This document shows positions 25,324 to 34,140 of a DNA stretch of 64,000 bases, piece by piece; the stretch's first letter is position 1; every line of letters starts with the position of its first letter. The position numbers and the translations under genes were made by a program. Source of the DNA: Dyadobacter sp. CY356 (lineage in GTDB: Bacteria; Bacteroidota; Bacteroidia; Cytophagales; Spirosomataceae); the NCBI RefSeq assembly GCF_021440195.1, contig NZ_JAJTSZ010000003.1:372001-436000 (forward strand). The letters are read 5' to 3'. The notes beneath the pieces were generated by a model that had not been told where the DNA came from, searched no databases, and was given only the letters and a program-made list of their open reading frames with translations.

Positions 25324-26073
25324 ATGAAGTTGAGCATATATTCAGATAAGGACGCCATGTCCAAAGCGACGGCCGATCTGGTTGTTGATCAAATTCGGCA
25401 AAAACCAGATTCATTGCTATGTTTCCCGTCCGGCGAATCTCCTACGGTTGTGTTAAAATATCTTGTTCAATATGGTTTGGAAGGGCAAGTTGATTTCAGC
25501 CAATGTCGTTTTGTAGGTTTGGATGAATGGATCGGGATGGATGAAAATGATGAGGGGAGCTGCAAGCATTATTTATATTCCAGTTTTTTCAATCCATTAA
25601 AAATCAACCCGGAACAAATTATTTTTTTCGACGGTCTTGCCGCAAATCCTGATCAGGAATGTGAGCGGATGAATCAATATATCCTGAAAAACGGCCCGAT
25701 TGATCTGATGATGGTAGGTCTGGGTATGAACGGACACATTGGTTTGAACGAACCCGGTGTTGATTTTCATTCATATGCACATACGACAGAGCTGGATCCG
25801 GTCACTGTCAAAGTTGCACAAAAATATTTTACAAAAACTACTGAATTATCTGGCGGAATAACACTTGGATTACAACATTTTCAGGAAGCTAAAACCGCTG
25901 TTTTAATTGTAGCAGGTGAGAAAAAAGCAGATATCGTTTCAAAAATTTTAACCGAAGAAATCTCCAATAAAATTCCCGGAACGATCGTTCGCTCGCACAG
26001 GAATTCCTTTGTATTTCTTGACGAAGCATCGGCTTCGGATCTTTCTGATACTATCCGTAAAATCCATTCTTAA
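25324..26073 (+). CDS. nagB: Glucosamine-6-phosphate deaminase/6-phosphogluconolactonase family protein
   Basis: 249 aa. NagB fold: substrate-binding FPSGESPTVVLKYL near residue 38, the GLDEWIGM motif with catalytic Asp, and the active-site loop GLGMNGHIGLNEPG. It would convert glucosamine-6-phosphate to fructose-6-phosphate and ammonia; the NGHIGLNEPG loop favours deaminase over phosphogluconolactonase. The start at 25324 gives the family-typical MKLSIYSDKDAMS; the upstream TTG start is rejected because it would include the promoter. The GMC oxidoreductase follows after 13 bp, so both are probably cotranscribed. Confidence 0.88.
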   Translation: MKLSIYSDKDAMSKATADLVVDQIRQKPDSLLCFPSGESPTVVLKYLVQYGLEGQVDFSQCRFVGLDEWIGMDENDEGSCKHYLYSSFFNPLKINPEQIIFFDGLAANPDQECERMNQYILKNGPIDLMMVGLGMNGHIGLNEPGVDFHSYAHTTELDPVTVKVAQKYFTKTTELSGGITLGLQHFQEAKTAVLIVAGEKKADIVSKILTEEISNKIPGTIVRSHRNSFVFLDEASASDLSDTIRKIHS

Positions 26074-26086
26074 TGATTAAGTAGCC

Positions 26087-27799
26087 ATGACAGAGCCTTC
26101 TCAAAACTCAAAATCAACAAATCATTTCGATGCAATCGTCATAGGTTCCGGGATCAGCGGTGGCTGGGCTGCAAAGGAATTATGCGAAAAAGGAATGAAA
26201 ACCCTGGTTTTGGAACGTGGCAGAAATGTGGAACATAACAAGGATTATCCCACAGCCCATCTGAATCCCTGGGATTTTGAACATCGTGGAAATCTTACAA
26301 AAAAGTATCTGGATAATAACCCGCTGATTAGCAAAGCGGCCGGTTTTGGAGATGATACCAAACATTTTTTTGTACAGGATAAAGATCATCCCTATGTGCA
26401 GGCAAAGCCTTTTGACTGGATCCGTGGATATCAGGTAGGAGGAAAATCGCTAACCTGGGGACGGGCGTGTCAGCGGTGGAGCGAGTTTGAATTTACGGCT
26501 CCCGAACGTTTTGGTTATGGTATCGGCTGGCCGATTGGCTATAAAGATGTTGCACCCTGGTATTCGCATGTGGAGGAATTTATTGGTGTTTGCGGAAATA
26601 AAGATGGTCTGGAATCCATGCCCGACGGAGAATATCTGCCGCCATTTGAACTGAACTGTGTCCAGAAAGTTGTTCAGGAAAAGATCACTGAAAATTATAA
26701 AGACCGGCATCTCGTCCATGCAAGATGGGCGCATTTGACCAAACCAAAAGAAATCCATATTCAGCAAGGCAGAGGCGGATGTCAGGCCAGGAATCTTTGT
26801 ATGCGCGGTTGTCCGTATGGCGGCTATTTCAGTTCGGTAAGTTCAACTTTGCCCTGGGCTGAAAAAACCGGAAACCTGACTATAAGGCCTCATTCCGTAG
26901 TGCATTCTATTGTTTATAATGAAAAAACGGGAACAGCGAGCGGAGTCAAAATCATCGATTCAAATACAAAAGAAGTGCATGAATATTTTGCCAAAGTGAT
27001 TTTCCTGAATGCTTCGGCGCTGAATAGTAATCTCGTTTTGCTCAATTCAAAATCAAACCGTTTCCCGAATGGTTTGGGAAATGACAGCGGCGTTCTGGGT
27101 AAATATATTGCCTTTCACAACTACCGCGCTTCGGTGGCAGGTGATATGCCTGGTTTTGAAGATAAATATTATTACGGAAGAAATCCTACGGAACCGATTC
27201 TGGCAAATTATCGGAATCTGCACAAACAGGATACAGATTATGTCGGCGGTTTTACCACTTTCATGGGCGCTTACCGGACGCGTGGAAATGAAAAAACAAT
27301 ACCGACTTTTGGCAAAGATTTTAAAGAAGCCATGACAAAACCCGGCGGTTGGAAAGTGTATATGTATATGCAGGGTGAAACCATTCCGAAAGTGACTAAT
27401 CAGGTAACTTTAAGTTCTGATCAGAAAGATCAGTGGGGAATACCACTTTTGGTTACTTCGGTAGGTTATGATGACAATGATGAAAAAATGATCCGTGATT
27501 TTTTGAAAGAATCTGCTGAAATGCTGGAAAAATCGGGTTGCACTAACATTTCCCAACACGACAACAAGCAGGCTCCGGGTTTGGATATTCACGAAATGGG
27601 CGGTTGCCGGATGGGTAAAGATCCGAAAACTTCAATGTTGAATGAGCATAATCAGCTGCATCATTGCCCAAATGTATTTGTTACAGACGGTGCCTGTATG
27701 ACGAGTACCGGAAATCAGAGCCCGTCATTGCTATACATGGCACTGACCGCACGTGCAGTGGATTTTGCCGTTGATAAAATGAAAAATGGAAATTTGTAA
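26087..27799 (+). CDS. GMC-family FAD-dependent oxidoreductase
   Basis: 570 aa. The FAD-binding motif VIGSGISGGWAAKEL is near residue 17 and is followed by LVLERG, the family motif VGGKSLTWGRACQRW, the Cys-rich GGCQARNLCMRGCPYGGY, and the C-terminal HEMGGCRMG and GNQSPSLLYMALTARA. This is the large Bacteroidota GMC subgroup related to gluconate 2-dehydrogenase large subunits and sugar 3-dehydrogenases. The substrate is likely a sugar or polyol, but it is not identifiable here. There is no twin-arginine signal, unlike many relatives, and no small subunit gene is adjacent. It follows the NagB-like gene by 13 bp. Confidence 0.9.
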   Translation: MTEPSQNSKSTNHFDAIVIGSGISGGWAAKELCEKGMKTLVLERGRNVEHNKDYPTAHLNPWDFEHRGNLTKKYLDNNPLISKAAGFGDDTKHFFVQDKDHPYVQAKPFDWIRGYQVGGKSLTWGRACQRWSEFEFTAPERFGYGIGWPIGYKDVAPWYSHVEEFIGVCGNKDGLESMPDGEYLPPFELNCVQKVVQEKITENYKDRHLVHARWAHLTKPKEIHIQQGRGGCQARNLCMRGCPYGGYFSSVSSTLPWAEKTGNLTIRPHSVVHSIVYNEKTGTASGVKIIDSNTKEVHEYFAKVIFLNASALNSNLVLLNSKSNRFPNGLGNDSGVLGKYIAFHNYRASVAGDMPGFEDKYYYGRNPTEPILANYRNLHKQDTDYVGGFTTFMGAYRTRGNEKTIPTFGKDFKEAMTKPGGWKVYMYMQGETIPKVTNQVTLSSDQKDQWGIPLLVTSVGYDDNDEKMIRDFLKESAEMLEKSGCTNISQHDNKQAPGLDIHEMGGCRMGKDPKTSMLNEHNQLHHCPNVFVTDGACMTSTGNQSPSLLYMALTARAVDFAVDKMKNGNL

Positions 27800-27857
27800 G
27801 TTAGGCTGTAATTATGTCCTTGAAGAGCTTTACAAACGTCCTTATTAACTATTAGCT

Positions 27858-28226
27858 ATGAATTTAATCGGTAATATCATCTGGCTTGTTTTCGGTGGAT
27901 TTATCGTTGCCATCGAATATTTTATTGCAGGTTTTGTGCTTTGCTGTACAATCATCGGTATCCCTTTTGGCTTACAATGTTTCAAAATCGGAATTTTGAC
28001 TTTGATGCCATTCGGGCGGGATGTGCGTGAAGTGCCGGGGCAAACGGGTTGTCTATCCATGATTTTTAATATTATATGGATTTTCATTGGCGGAATCTGG
28101 ATCGCACTTACGCATCTGATTTTTGGGATTTTGCTGGCGATTACCATTATCGGTCTGCCTTTTGCCAAACAGCATTTTAAATTAATGAGCCTGTCTTTCA
28201 CGCCTTTCGGGAAAGATATTTATTAA
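27858..28226 (+). CDS. YccF-family inner membrane protein
   Basis: 122 aa with two copies of the YccF unit: N-terminal NIIWLVFGGFIVAIEYFIAG with GIPFGLQCFKIG, and a second IIWIFIGGIWIALTHLIFG with GLPFAKQHFKL. Each unit carries a long hydrophobic hairpin followed by an amphipathic PFG-containing segment, so the protein is an integral membrane protein of four hydrophobic segments. Function is unknown. It stands 58 bp after the oxidoreductase and is followed by a terminator hairpin at 28249-28275. Confidence 0.88.
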   Translation: MNLIGNIIWLVFGGFIVAIEYFIAGFVLCCTIIGIPFGLQCFKIGILTLMPFGRDVREVPGQTGCLSMIFNIIWIFIGGIWIALTHLIFGILLAITIIGLPFAKQHFKLMSLSFTPFGKDIY

Positions 28227-28248
28227 ATTTTAGATTGATATAAATGAT

Positions 28249-28275
28249 AAAAACCTGGGATTTTCTCGGGTTTTT
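28249..28275 (+). terminator. Terminator after the yccF-like gene
   Basis: A 12-bp stem with two G-T pairs (AAAAACCTGGGA and TCTCGGGTTTTT) around a TTT loop ends in five T. It lies about 22 bp after the stop codon at 28226. Confidence 0.8.
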
Positions 28276-28354
28276 ATGTTTAAAGGAATTCGGTAATTTC
28301 CTCTTAAACTAAAAGGCACGGTAATTGTTGAATTGATTTATTATAGATAAAGTC

Positions 28355-29332
28355 ATGAAAGCAGTAGTCATAACAAAACCGGGCGGTCCGGAAGTTTTAG
28401 AAATTCAGGAACGACCGGTTCCGGTTTTTAAGTCTGATGAGATTTTAATCAAGGTTTACGCAGCCGGAATAAATCGTCCGGATATTTTTCAGCGAAAAGG
28501 AAATTATCCGCCTCCTACAGGCGCGCCGCAGGATATTCCGGGTTTGGAAGTTGCAGGTACGGTTGAACAAATCGGATCGGAAGTAAAAAATTGGAAAATA
28601 GGTGACCGGGTTTGTGCACTTTTAGCGGGCGGTGGTTATGCTGAATATGCCGTCGTAAATGCACAGCACTGTTTATCAATACCGAAGCAAATTTCTTTTA
28701 TAGAAGCTGCATCCTTACCAGAAACGGTTTATACAGTTTGGCATAATGTATTTCAAAAAGGAAAACTGCAAAGCGGAGAAAACTTTTTGGTACATGGCGG
28801 CAGCAGTGGAATTGGCATTACCGCCATTCAGCTGGCGAAAGGTTTTGGAGCCAAAGTTTTTGCTACGGCCGGTTCAGATGAAAAATGTGAAGCCTGTGTC
28901 TCACTAGGTGCTGATTTATGTATCAATTATAAAAATGAGGATTTTGAAACTGCCCTGAAAGATGAAGGCGCTGATGTGATTCTGGATATGGTTGGCGGAG
29001 ATTATATTCCCAAAAATCTAAGGTTACTGCGTGTTGATGGCCGGATGGTTTTTATCAACACAATGAAAAGTAACAAAGCCGAAGGTGTTGATTTTGGACT
29101 GATCATGAAAAACCGGTTGACAATTACAGGAAGCACGCTTCGTAACCGGGACATTTCGTTTAAGGCTGAATTGACAAAAGAAATTTTGAAAAATGTATGG
29201 CCGTTACTGGAAAGTGGAAAATTCAAACCTGTGATTTATAAAGAATTTCCATTGGAGGAAGCCGCCAAAGCGCACCAGTTAATGGAAAGCAGTGATCATA
29301 TTGGAAAGATTGTTTTGACAAATGGTTGGTAA
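28355..29332 (+). CDS. NAD(P)H-quinone oxidoreductase (PIG3-like, MDR family)
   Basis: 325 aa. Zinc-free medium-chain dehydrogenase/reductase: GroES-like N-terminus with IKVYAAGINRPDIFQRKGNYPPP, then PGLEVAGTV and GDRVCALLAGGGYAEY; the Rossmann motif LVHGGSSGIGITAIQLAK follows at about residue 145. This matches the TP53I3/PIG3-type quinone oxidoreductases (TIGR02824), which reduce quinones with NADPH in the cytoplasm. It is a single gene with a terminator upstream and a convergent CPBP-protease gene ending 3 bp downstream. Confidence 0.92.
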   Translation: MKAVVITKPGGPEVLEIQERPVPVFKSDEILIKVYAAGINRPDIFQRKGNYPPPTGAPQDIPGLEVAGTVEQIGSEVKNWKIGDRVCALLAGGGYAEYAVVNAQHCLSIPKQISFIEAASLPETVYTVWHNVFQKGKLQSGENFLVHGGSSGIGITAIQLAKGFGAKVFATAGSDEKCEACVSLGADLCINYKNEDFETALKDEGADVILDMVGGDYIPKNLRLLRVDGRMVFINTMKSNKAEGVDFGLIMKNRLTITGSTLRNRDISFKAELTKEILKNVWPLLESGKFKPVIYKEFPLEEAAKAHQLMESSDHIGKIVLTNGW

Positions 29333-29335
29333 ATT

Positions 29336-30094
29336 TTAACTCCGCATCCGCCGTGTTTCCTTTCTCATAAACCATAAGAGTGTAACAAAAATCAGCGTGT
29401 AGAAATAAAAGGAATCATTGTAAGACGAGTTGACCAGATATAATTGGTTGTTGCTGAATGCGTGAATCAAGATTGTAAAATAAATATTATCGGTGACCAC
29501 GTAAACAAAAAAATAAGCCATTCCATAAAAGAAGGCGCTGATGAGCGGCGAAGCCAGGGCTGAAAAATCTGTATGATCCCTGAAAACATAAGCCGAAACG
29601 TGAGAAAGGCTAAAAACGATAGCTACGCCAATAGCCAGGCCAATTAATTGCTGCCTCGGAATTCCTTTCTTTTCAGCATAATGAACGGGGAGAAAACGGA
29701 AGATGAATTCCTCAATAAAGGCAGCAGGTATTGAATTAAGAAAAAATATGAAAAGGTACTTCGTAACTCTTGACTGGGATGGGAAATCAAATGAAAGCCC
29801 GGTAGCATAATATACCCAGACCTGTGTTGAAATCCAGACCAGAAGTCCCATAATCAAAGCGATCATAAGTTTCTTACTATCAAAAAGATATCTGAACGAA
29901 AATGCTGTGGTGTAGGGTTTTAAAAAACAGGAAAGAATAAAAAACTGGAATGCAAAAATGATTATTCCTAAAAAGATTGCCTGCTCCCAGTTCTTTAAAA
30001 TATTTTGAGCCCATTCTGAAATGAAAATCAGGCTAAATGTGTTAGCTAATAGGCAACAAATCAGAATAATTTTTGCCAGATCTTTTAATCGCAT
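29336..30094 (-). CDS. CPBP-family intramembrane glutamic endopeptidase
   Basis: 252 aa with about seven to eight hydrophobic segments. The CPBP (Abi/Rce1-like) catalytic motif EEFIFRFLP (EExxxR) is near residue 140, and the later conserved His is in SLSHVSAYVF, followed by FYGMAYFFVY and ILIHAFSNNQ. Such proteases cleave prenylated or other membrane substrates; in bacteria some are linked to bacteriocin immunity, but most have no known substrate. It is convergent with the quinone oxidoreductase gene (3 bp between stop codons). ATG at 30094. Confidence 0.9.
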   Translation of the reverse strand: MRLKDLAKIILICCLLANTFSLIFISEWAQNILKNWEQAIFLGIIIFAFQFFILSCFLKPYTTAFSFRYLFDSKKLMIALIMGLLVWISTQVWVYYATGLSFDFPSQSRVTKYLFIFFLNSIPAAFIEEFIFRFLPVHYAEKKGIPRQQLIGLAIGVAIVFSLSHVSAYVFRDHTDFSALASPLISAFFYGMAYFFVYVVTDNIYFTILIHAFSNNQLYLVNSSYNDSFYFYTLIFVTLLWFMRKETRRMRS

Positions 30095-30266
30095 GTATGT
30101 TGGTCAGAAGCTGTTGGTAGTTTAATTTTTTATAAAAAAGTGAGACTTATTTGTTAAAAATACGGTGAGTTTCTTCCCTCTAAGTAATTCCTGAAATAAG
30201 AATAGTATCGTTTATTCGTTTAAATTTAATGGAAATCATCGTGTTGATGCGCTAAATCAAAAAAAG

Positions 30267-30920
30267 ATGGCAACAAAAATCAAAGAAATATCAGCAGCCA
30301 GTATCACAGAAATGTATATTCATTACTGTCTGGAACATAATGAAAATCCAAAGTCGGTTTACCTGTTTTGTAAAAGAAACGGAATTGTTGAGAAAGAATT
30401 TTATACCTATTTCTCATCGATTGAAGCGATTGAAAAATCAGTTTTTATCAGCTTTCATAAACTGACACTGGAATTGATGAGCAAAAGTACTGATTACGAT
30501 CTACTTAGCTTTCGCGAAAAATTACTGACCTATTATTATACCTTTTTTGAAATTCTGACCGCTAACCGGAGTTATGTGGTTTTTGCTTTGAAAAATGACA
30601 AAAGCAGATTGAATGGCTTGATGAAACTGAAAGAATTCAGGTCTTATTTCAAGTCGTTTATTACGGCAAGCAGTCAGGGTTATTTAAAAGTAAAAAGTGA
30701 ACGCATCCAGAAATTACAACAGGATGGTCTGGAAGAAGGCGCATGGGTACAGCTTTTGGTTACGCTGAAATTCTGGCTGGACGATGAATCCGTTGGATTT
30801 GAAAAAACGGACCTTTTCATCGAAAAATCAATCCGCGCCACATTTGACCTGATCGATATTACACCATTGGAAAGTGTACTCGATTTTGGTAAATTTTTAA
30901 TTAAAGAAAAATTACGGTAG
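30267..30920 (+). CDS. TetR-like transcriptional regulator paired with an ABC1 kinase
   Basis: 217 aa, all helical. The N-terminal about 60 residues resemble a degenerate TetR helix-turn-helix (ASITEMYIHYCLEHNE, then VEKEFYTYFSSIEAIEKSVF, where the last part matches the usual YxxFxSKEALxxAVF). The C-terminal domain is the Bacteroidota TetR_C type found beside ABC1 kinases. The kinase gene begins 3 bp after its stop codon, so the two form an operon. DNA binding is an inference; the recognition helix is weakly conserved and it may have a different role. Confidence 0.75.
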   Translation: MATKIKEISAASITEMYIHYCLEHNENPKSVYLFCKRNGIVEKEFYTYFSSIEAIEKSVFISFHKLTLELMSKSTDYDLLSFREKLLTYYYTFFEILTANRSYVVFALKNDKSRLNGLMKLKEFRSYFKSFITASSQGYLKVKSERIQKLQQDGLEEGAWVQLLVTLKFWLDDESVGFEKTDLFIEKSIRATFDLIDITPLESVLDFGKFLIKEKLR

Positions 30921-30923
30921 TGA

Positions 30924-32231
30924 ATGGAAACCATAGACAGCATACCTACTTCAAAAATTCAGCGTGCATCCCAATTGATTTCAACCGGTGTTAAAATCGG
31001 CGGGAATTATTTAAAATATTACGGTGAGAAAATCACAAATCCGGAGTCAGCACGCGATAATTTGAATACCAATAACGCGGAAGATATTTACGACGGCCTG
31101 AAAAACCTTAAAGGAAGTGCATTAAAACTGGCTCAGATGCTTAGCATGGAGAAAAGTTTTATGCCACAGGCTTATGTCGAGAAGTTTTCTCTTTCGCAAT
31201 TTTCAGTACCGCCATTGTCGGCTCCGCTGGTGATCAAAACTTTCAGAAAGTATTTTGGTAAATCGCCGCTCGATCTTTTTGATACATTTAATCCCAATGC
31301 GATTAATGCCGCAAGTATTGGACAGGTACACAAAGCGACTGCAAATGGCAAAGAGCTGGCTGTCAAAATCCAGTATCCGGGCGTTGCAGAAAGTATTACT
31401 TCTGATCTTGCTTTGGTGAAACCCATAGCAATGAAAATGTTCAATATCCAGAGTAAGGATTCGGACAAATATTTCAAAGAGGTTGAAACCAAGCTGACTG
31501 AGGAAACGAATTATATTCTGGAAATTGCACAAAGCAAAGAAATCGGAGAAGCGTGCGCGCATATTCCAAACCTTCGTTTTCCTAAGTACTATGAAGAATT
31601 TTCTTCGGAACGTGTGATCACCATGGACTGGATGACGGGAATTCATCTTTCAGAATTTGTAAAAACAAACGCTTCGCAGGAAGCATTAAATAAAGTAGGG
31701 CAGGCGCTTTGGGATTTTTACATGTTTCAGGTGCATCAGCTTCGGAAGGTTCATGCAGATCCGCATCCCGGGAATTTCCTTGTAGATAAGGATGAAAACC
31801 TGATTGCTATCGATTTTGGCTGCATGAAAGAAATTCCTGAGGATTTTTACACGCCATATTTTGAGCTTGCTGAAAAAGTAAATATGAATGACCCGGAAAT
31901 TTTCAGAAGCAAATTATTTGAACTGGAAATCCTGACAGAGAAAGACACGCCGGAAGAAACGGTGTATTTTTCAAAGCTTTTCCACGAAATACTGACTTTG
32001 TTCACAGAGCCTTTCCAAGTTGAGGAATTCGATTTTGCGGATGAGGTTTTCTTTGCGAGATTGGTAGAGCTGGGAGAGAAATATGCCAATGATAAAAACC
32101 TGAGAAAAATGAATGTGAACCGCGGTTCTAAACATTTCATTTACATCAATCGTACGTTTTTTGGCCTGTTCAGCTTACTGCATGAATTGAAAGCAAAGGT
32201 GAGTATCAATCAATATGTGGCTCTGACATAA
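30924..32231 (+). CDS. ABC1/UbiB-family atypical protein kinase
   Basis: 435 aa. Features of the ABC1 (ADCK/UbiB) family: a KxGQ-like segment LKGSALKLAQMLS near residue 62, the AAS-type nucleotide loop NAASIGQVHKA, AVKIQYPG with the catalytic Lys, the ExD-like MDWMTG, and the kinase core VHADPHPGNFLV and IAIDFG. There are no transmembrane segments at the C-terminus, unlike UbiB. Family members support quinone biosynthesis or lipid homeostasis through ATPase activity. The partner regulator gene directly upstream suggests a regulated unit. The terminator at 32252-32283 follows. Confidence 0.9.
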   Translation: METIDSIPTSKIQRASQLISTGVKIGGNYLKYYGEKITNPESARDNLNTNNAEDIYDGLKNLKGSALKLAQMLSMEKSFMPQAYVEKFSLSQFSVPPLSAPLVIKTFRKYFGKSPLDLFDTFNPNAINAASIGQVHKATANGKELAVKIQYPGVAESITSDLALVKPIAMKMFNIQSKDSDKYFKEVETKLTEETNYILEIAQSKEIGEACAHIPNLRFPKYYEEFSSERVITMDWMTGIHLSEFVKTNASQEALNKVGQALWDFYMFQVHQLRKVHADPHPGNFLVDKDENLIAIDFGCMKEIPEDFYTPYFELAEKVNMNDPEIFRSKLFELEILTEKDTPEETVYFSKLFHEILTLFTEPFQVEEFDFADEVFFARLVELGEKYANDKNLRKMNVNRGSKHFIYINRTFFGLFSLLHELKAKVSINQYVALT

Positions 32232-32251
32232 AAGAAAAAGGAAATTTTTTG

Positions 32252-32283
32252 AAATGCGTGATGTCGGAAGATGTCACGCATTT
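32252..32283. terminator. Bidirectional terminator between the ABC1 kinase and GNAT genes
   Basis: Arms AAATGCGTGA (32252-32261) and TCACGCATTT (32274-32283) with a 12-base loop, followed by a T-run on the plus strand and preceded by A-rich sequence. It lies between two convergent genes. Confidence 0.8.
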
Positions 32284-32288
32284 TTTGT

Positions 32289-32738
32289 TTATAATATTTT
32301 TTTCAGGCAAACACTGATTTCCAGATCGTCGTATTGATTATAATTTTCGGTGATTTGGTAACCGTATTTTTTGTAGAGACTAATCGCATTTGGTTGGCCT
32401 TTCCCGGTTTCCAGAACTGCTTCTTCGTAGCCAACTTCCTTCGCCCATTTTTCCAGTTCTGCCAAAAGAGCAGATGCTATACCATTTCCTCTATGGTTTT
32501 CTTTGATAAACATGCGTTTGATTTCTACGGTTTTATCATTGAAAATTTTAAAACATCCGCAACCTACTGCTTCATCATTTTCATATGCAATTACCACCGT
32601 ATTCAAGCCGGTGATTCGGTTATATTCTTCGTAATCTTCCGGATTGGTGTTGTAAATTCTGCAAAGTTCTATATCCAGCTCCCCGGTTAACTTTTGAAAA
32701 TCTATGTTGTCGCTTGTAGTTCTTAGTATCGTTGGCAT
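32289..32738 (-). CDS. GNAT-family N-acetyltransferase
   Basis: 149 aa from the ATG at 32738; a TTG 21 bp upstream lies in a repeat and is rejected. GNAT core: VGCGCFKIFNDKTVEIKRMF (beta4-beta5), acetyl-CoA binding loop NHRGNGIASALLAELE (R/QxxGxG/A), then LETGKGQPNAISLYKKYGY. It transfers an acetyl group from acetyl-CoA to an amine substrate that cannot be told from sequence. Its promoter region is occupied by the intergenic repeat at 32751-32880. Confidence 0.88.
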   Translation of the reverse strand: MPTILRTTSDNIDFQKLTGELDIELCRIYNTNPEDYEEYNRITGLNTVVIAYENDEAVGCGCFKIFNDKTVEIKRMFIKENHRGNGIASALLAELEKWAKEVGYEEAVLETGKGQPNAISLYKKYGYQITENYNQYDDLEISVCLKKIL

Positions 32739-32750
32739 AAGCTTAATGGT

Positions 32751-32880
32751 TTCACGCAAAGTAAAGAAGTTTAAACGCAGAGTAAGGAGAGTTTATAAGG
32801 GAGTTACGCAGGATAATGATTTAATTCTCTATATAACTCTGGGCTTAACTCTTTGTACCCTGTGTTTAACCTTTCACCAA
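32751..32880. repeat. Degenerate intergenic repeat, mixed TTTCACGCAAAG / ACGCAGAG type
   Basis: It starts with TTTCACGCAAAGTAAAG (as in the 2466 and 40550 copies), continues with AAACGCAGAGTAAGGAGAG and ACGCAGG, and ends with ATAACTCTGGGCTTAACTC and TGTGTTTAAC, which are imperfect inverse complements. Its right end overlaps the last codons of the PepSY gene. Confidence 0.55.
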
Positions 32881-34020
32881 TTCCTTTTGAACTCCCATTC
32901 TTACTTTTGTTTTTTTACTTTTTTTCCTTCTTCCCCACCAGATAATAAATCCTGTTACTGGCAAGCTGGCGGTTATGGCTGAGATAATGAAAGCCAATAT
33001 TTTTCCAGGTAAACCAACAATGGCACCGATGTGGATATCGTAATTCATCCGCATGATCTTGTTTGCCAGCGTCAGCTTGTCGTCATACCTGCCGAAGTTG
33101 TGTGTCACCGGAATTTGTTTCAGACTATACTGATCATAATAAATATAATCTGACTTGTAAAACGTTCCGGCAATTGGATTTGTAACCGCAGCAATGGTAG
33201 ATTTGGAGGTTTCCGGATAATGCATTTCAATCGTTTGTGCATCAGGATTTTCAGCGATCGTCTTTTTCCAAAGGAAATCGATCACAGGCGTTTTTTTATC
33301 ATAAACCGGTTTCCCAGTTGATTCGGGTTCGTAAAACTGCGTCATTGTCTGTCCGCCGGATGTTGCCCAGTATACACTTTTGGAAAACCACTGAAAGCCC
33401 ATGATCAGGCCGGTGCAGGCAATAATGAGTGCAATTGGAATAGAATAAAAGCCCAGTACATTATGCAGGTCATAATTTTTTCTTCTCCATTGTGCGTCCC
33501 ATTTTACTTTAAACCGTTGTTTTAAAGCCGCTTTATTTTTCGGCCACCAAAGTACCAGACCGGAAAGCAGCATGAAGACAAAGATCAGCGTGGCAGATGC
33601 AGCAATCGGCTGACCAATCGTTGGCGGGAGCCACAAGTAATAGTGTCCCATCAAAATAAACCGGAAAAAATCAGTATCCATATTTCTGGTTTCCAAAATC
33701 TCCCCCGTATAAGGATTGGCAAACATCAGATAATAATACTCAGGATCGAAACTGAAAAAAGTGATTACAGCTGCCGTTTTATTATCTGCATATTGTACGC
33801 TGTGAATCTTTTTGTTTGGAAGTGCTTTTTCTGCAATTAATTTGAATTCCGATGGTGGTAAAAAAGGTTTTTTCTGCGGTTCGACAAATCGGAAAGATTG
33901 TGTAGCATTCTGTATTTCCAGCTGAAATGCATAGATACAACCCGTGACAGCCAGTATAAATACGATTATTCCGGAGCCGATTCCTAACCACAGATGGAGA
34001 AAATGTAAGACCTTTTTCAT
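32866..34020 (-). CDS. PepSY-associated transmembrane protein (ferric-siderophore reductase-like)
   Basis: 384 aa from the ATG at 34020 (MKKVLHFLHLWLG); an upstream extension begins with a non-ATG codon. Four membrane helices are visible: FLHLWLGIGSGIIVFILAVTG, the LIFVFMLLSGLVLWWP region, FYSIPIALIIACTGLIMGF, and LAFIISAITASLPVTGFIIWW, with a PepSY-like periplasmic region between them. Conserved His residues at the membrane faces (HLWLG, HYYLWLP, HNVLGFY, HIGAIVGLPGK) suggest haem or iron redox chemistry, as in FhuF-like reductases. It follows the siderophore TonB receptor gene on the same strand, so it probably reduces imported ferric siderophore (inference). Confidence 0.88.
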   Translation of the reverse strand: MKKVLHFLHLWLGIGSGIIVFILAVTGCIYAFQLEIQNATQSFRFVEPQKKPFLPPSEFKLIAEKALPNKKIHSVQYADNKTAAVITFFSFDPEYYYLMFANPYTGEILETRNMDTDFFRFILMGHYYLWLPPTIGQPIAASATLIFVFMLLSGLVLWWPKNKAALKQRFKVKWDAQWRRKNYDLHNVLGFYSIPIALIIACTGLIMGFQWFSKSVYWATSGGQTMTQFYEPESTGKPVYDKKTPVIDFLWKKTIAENPDAQTIEMHYPETSKSTIAAVTNPIAGTFYKSDYIYYDQYSLKQIPVTHNFGRYDDKLTLANKIMRMNYDIHIGAIVGLPGKILAFIISAITASLPVTGFIIWWGRRKKSKKTKVRMGVQKELVKG

Positions 34021-34063
34021 GGTAAATAAGATTTCAAAATGCTGCAACAAATTTTAACACGAA

Positions 34064-34096
34064 TCCCGTATTCCGGCACATGGCAAGAATACGGGA
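34064..34096 (-). terminator. Hairpin between the TonB receptor and PepSY genes
   Basis: Arms TCCCGTATTC (34064-34073) and GAATACGGGA (34087-34096) with a 13-base loop, located 45 bp after the receptor stop codon. No clear T-run follows on the minus strand, so it may attenuate rather than stop transcription into the PepSY gene or protect the receptor mRNA end. Confidence 0.5.
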
Positions 34097-34140
34097 ATAA
34101 AATGATATTGGTTTTACTCAGAATTTAGTCTGGCTTTTAC

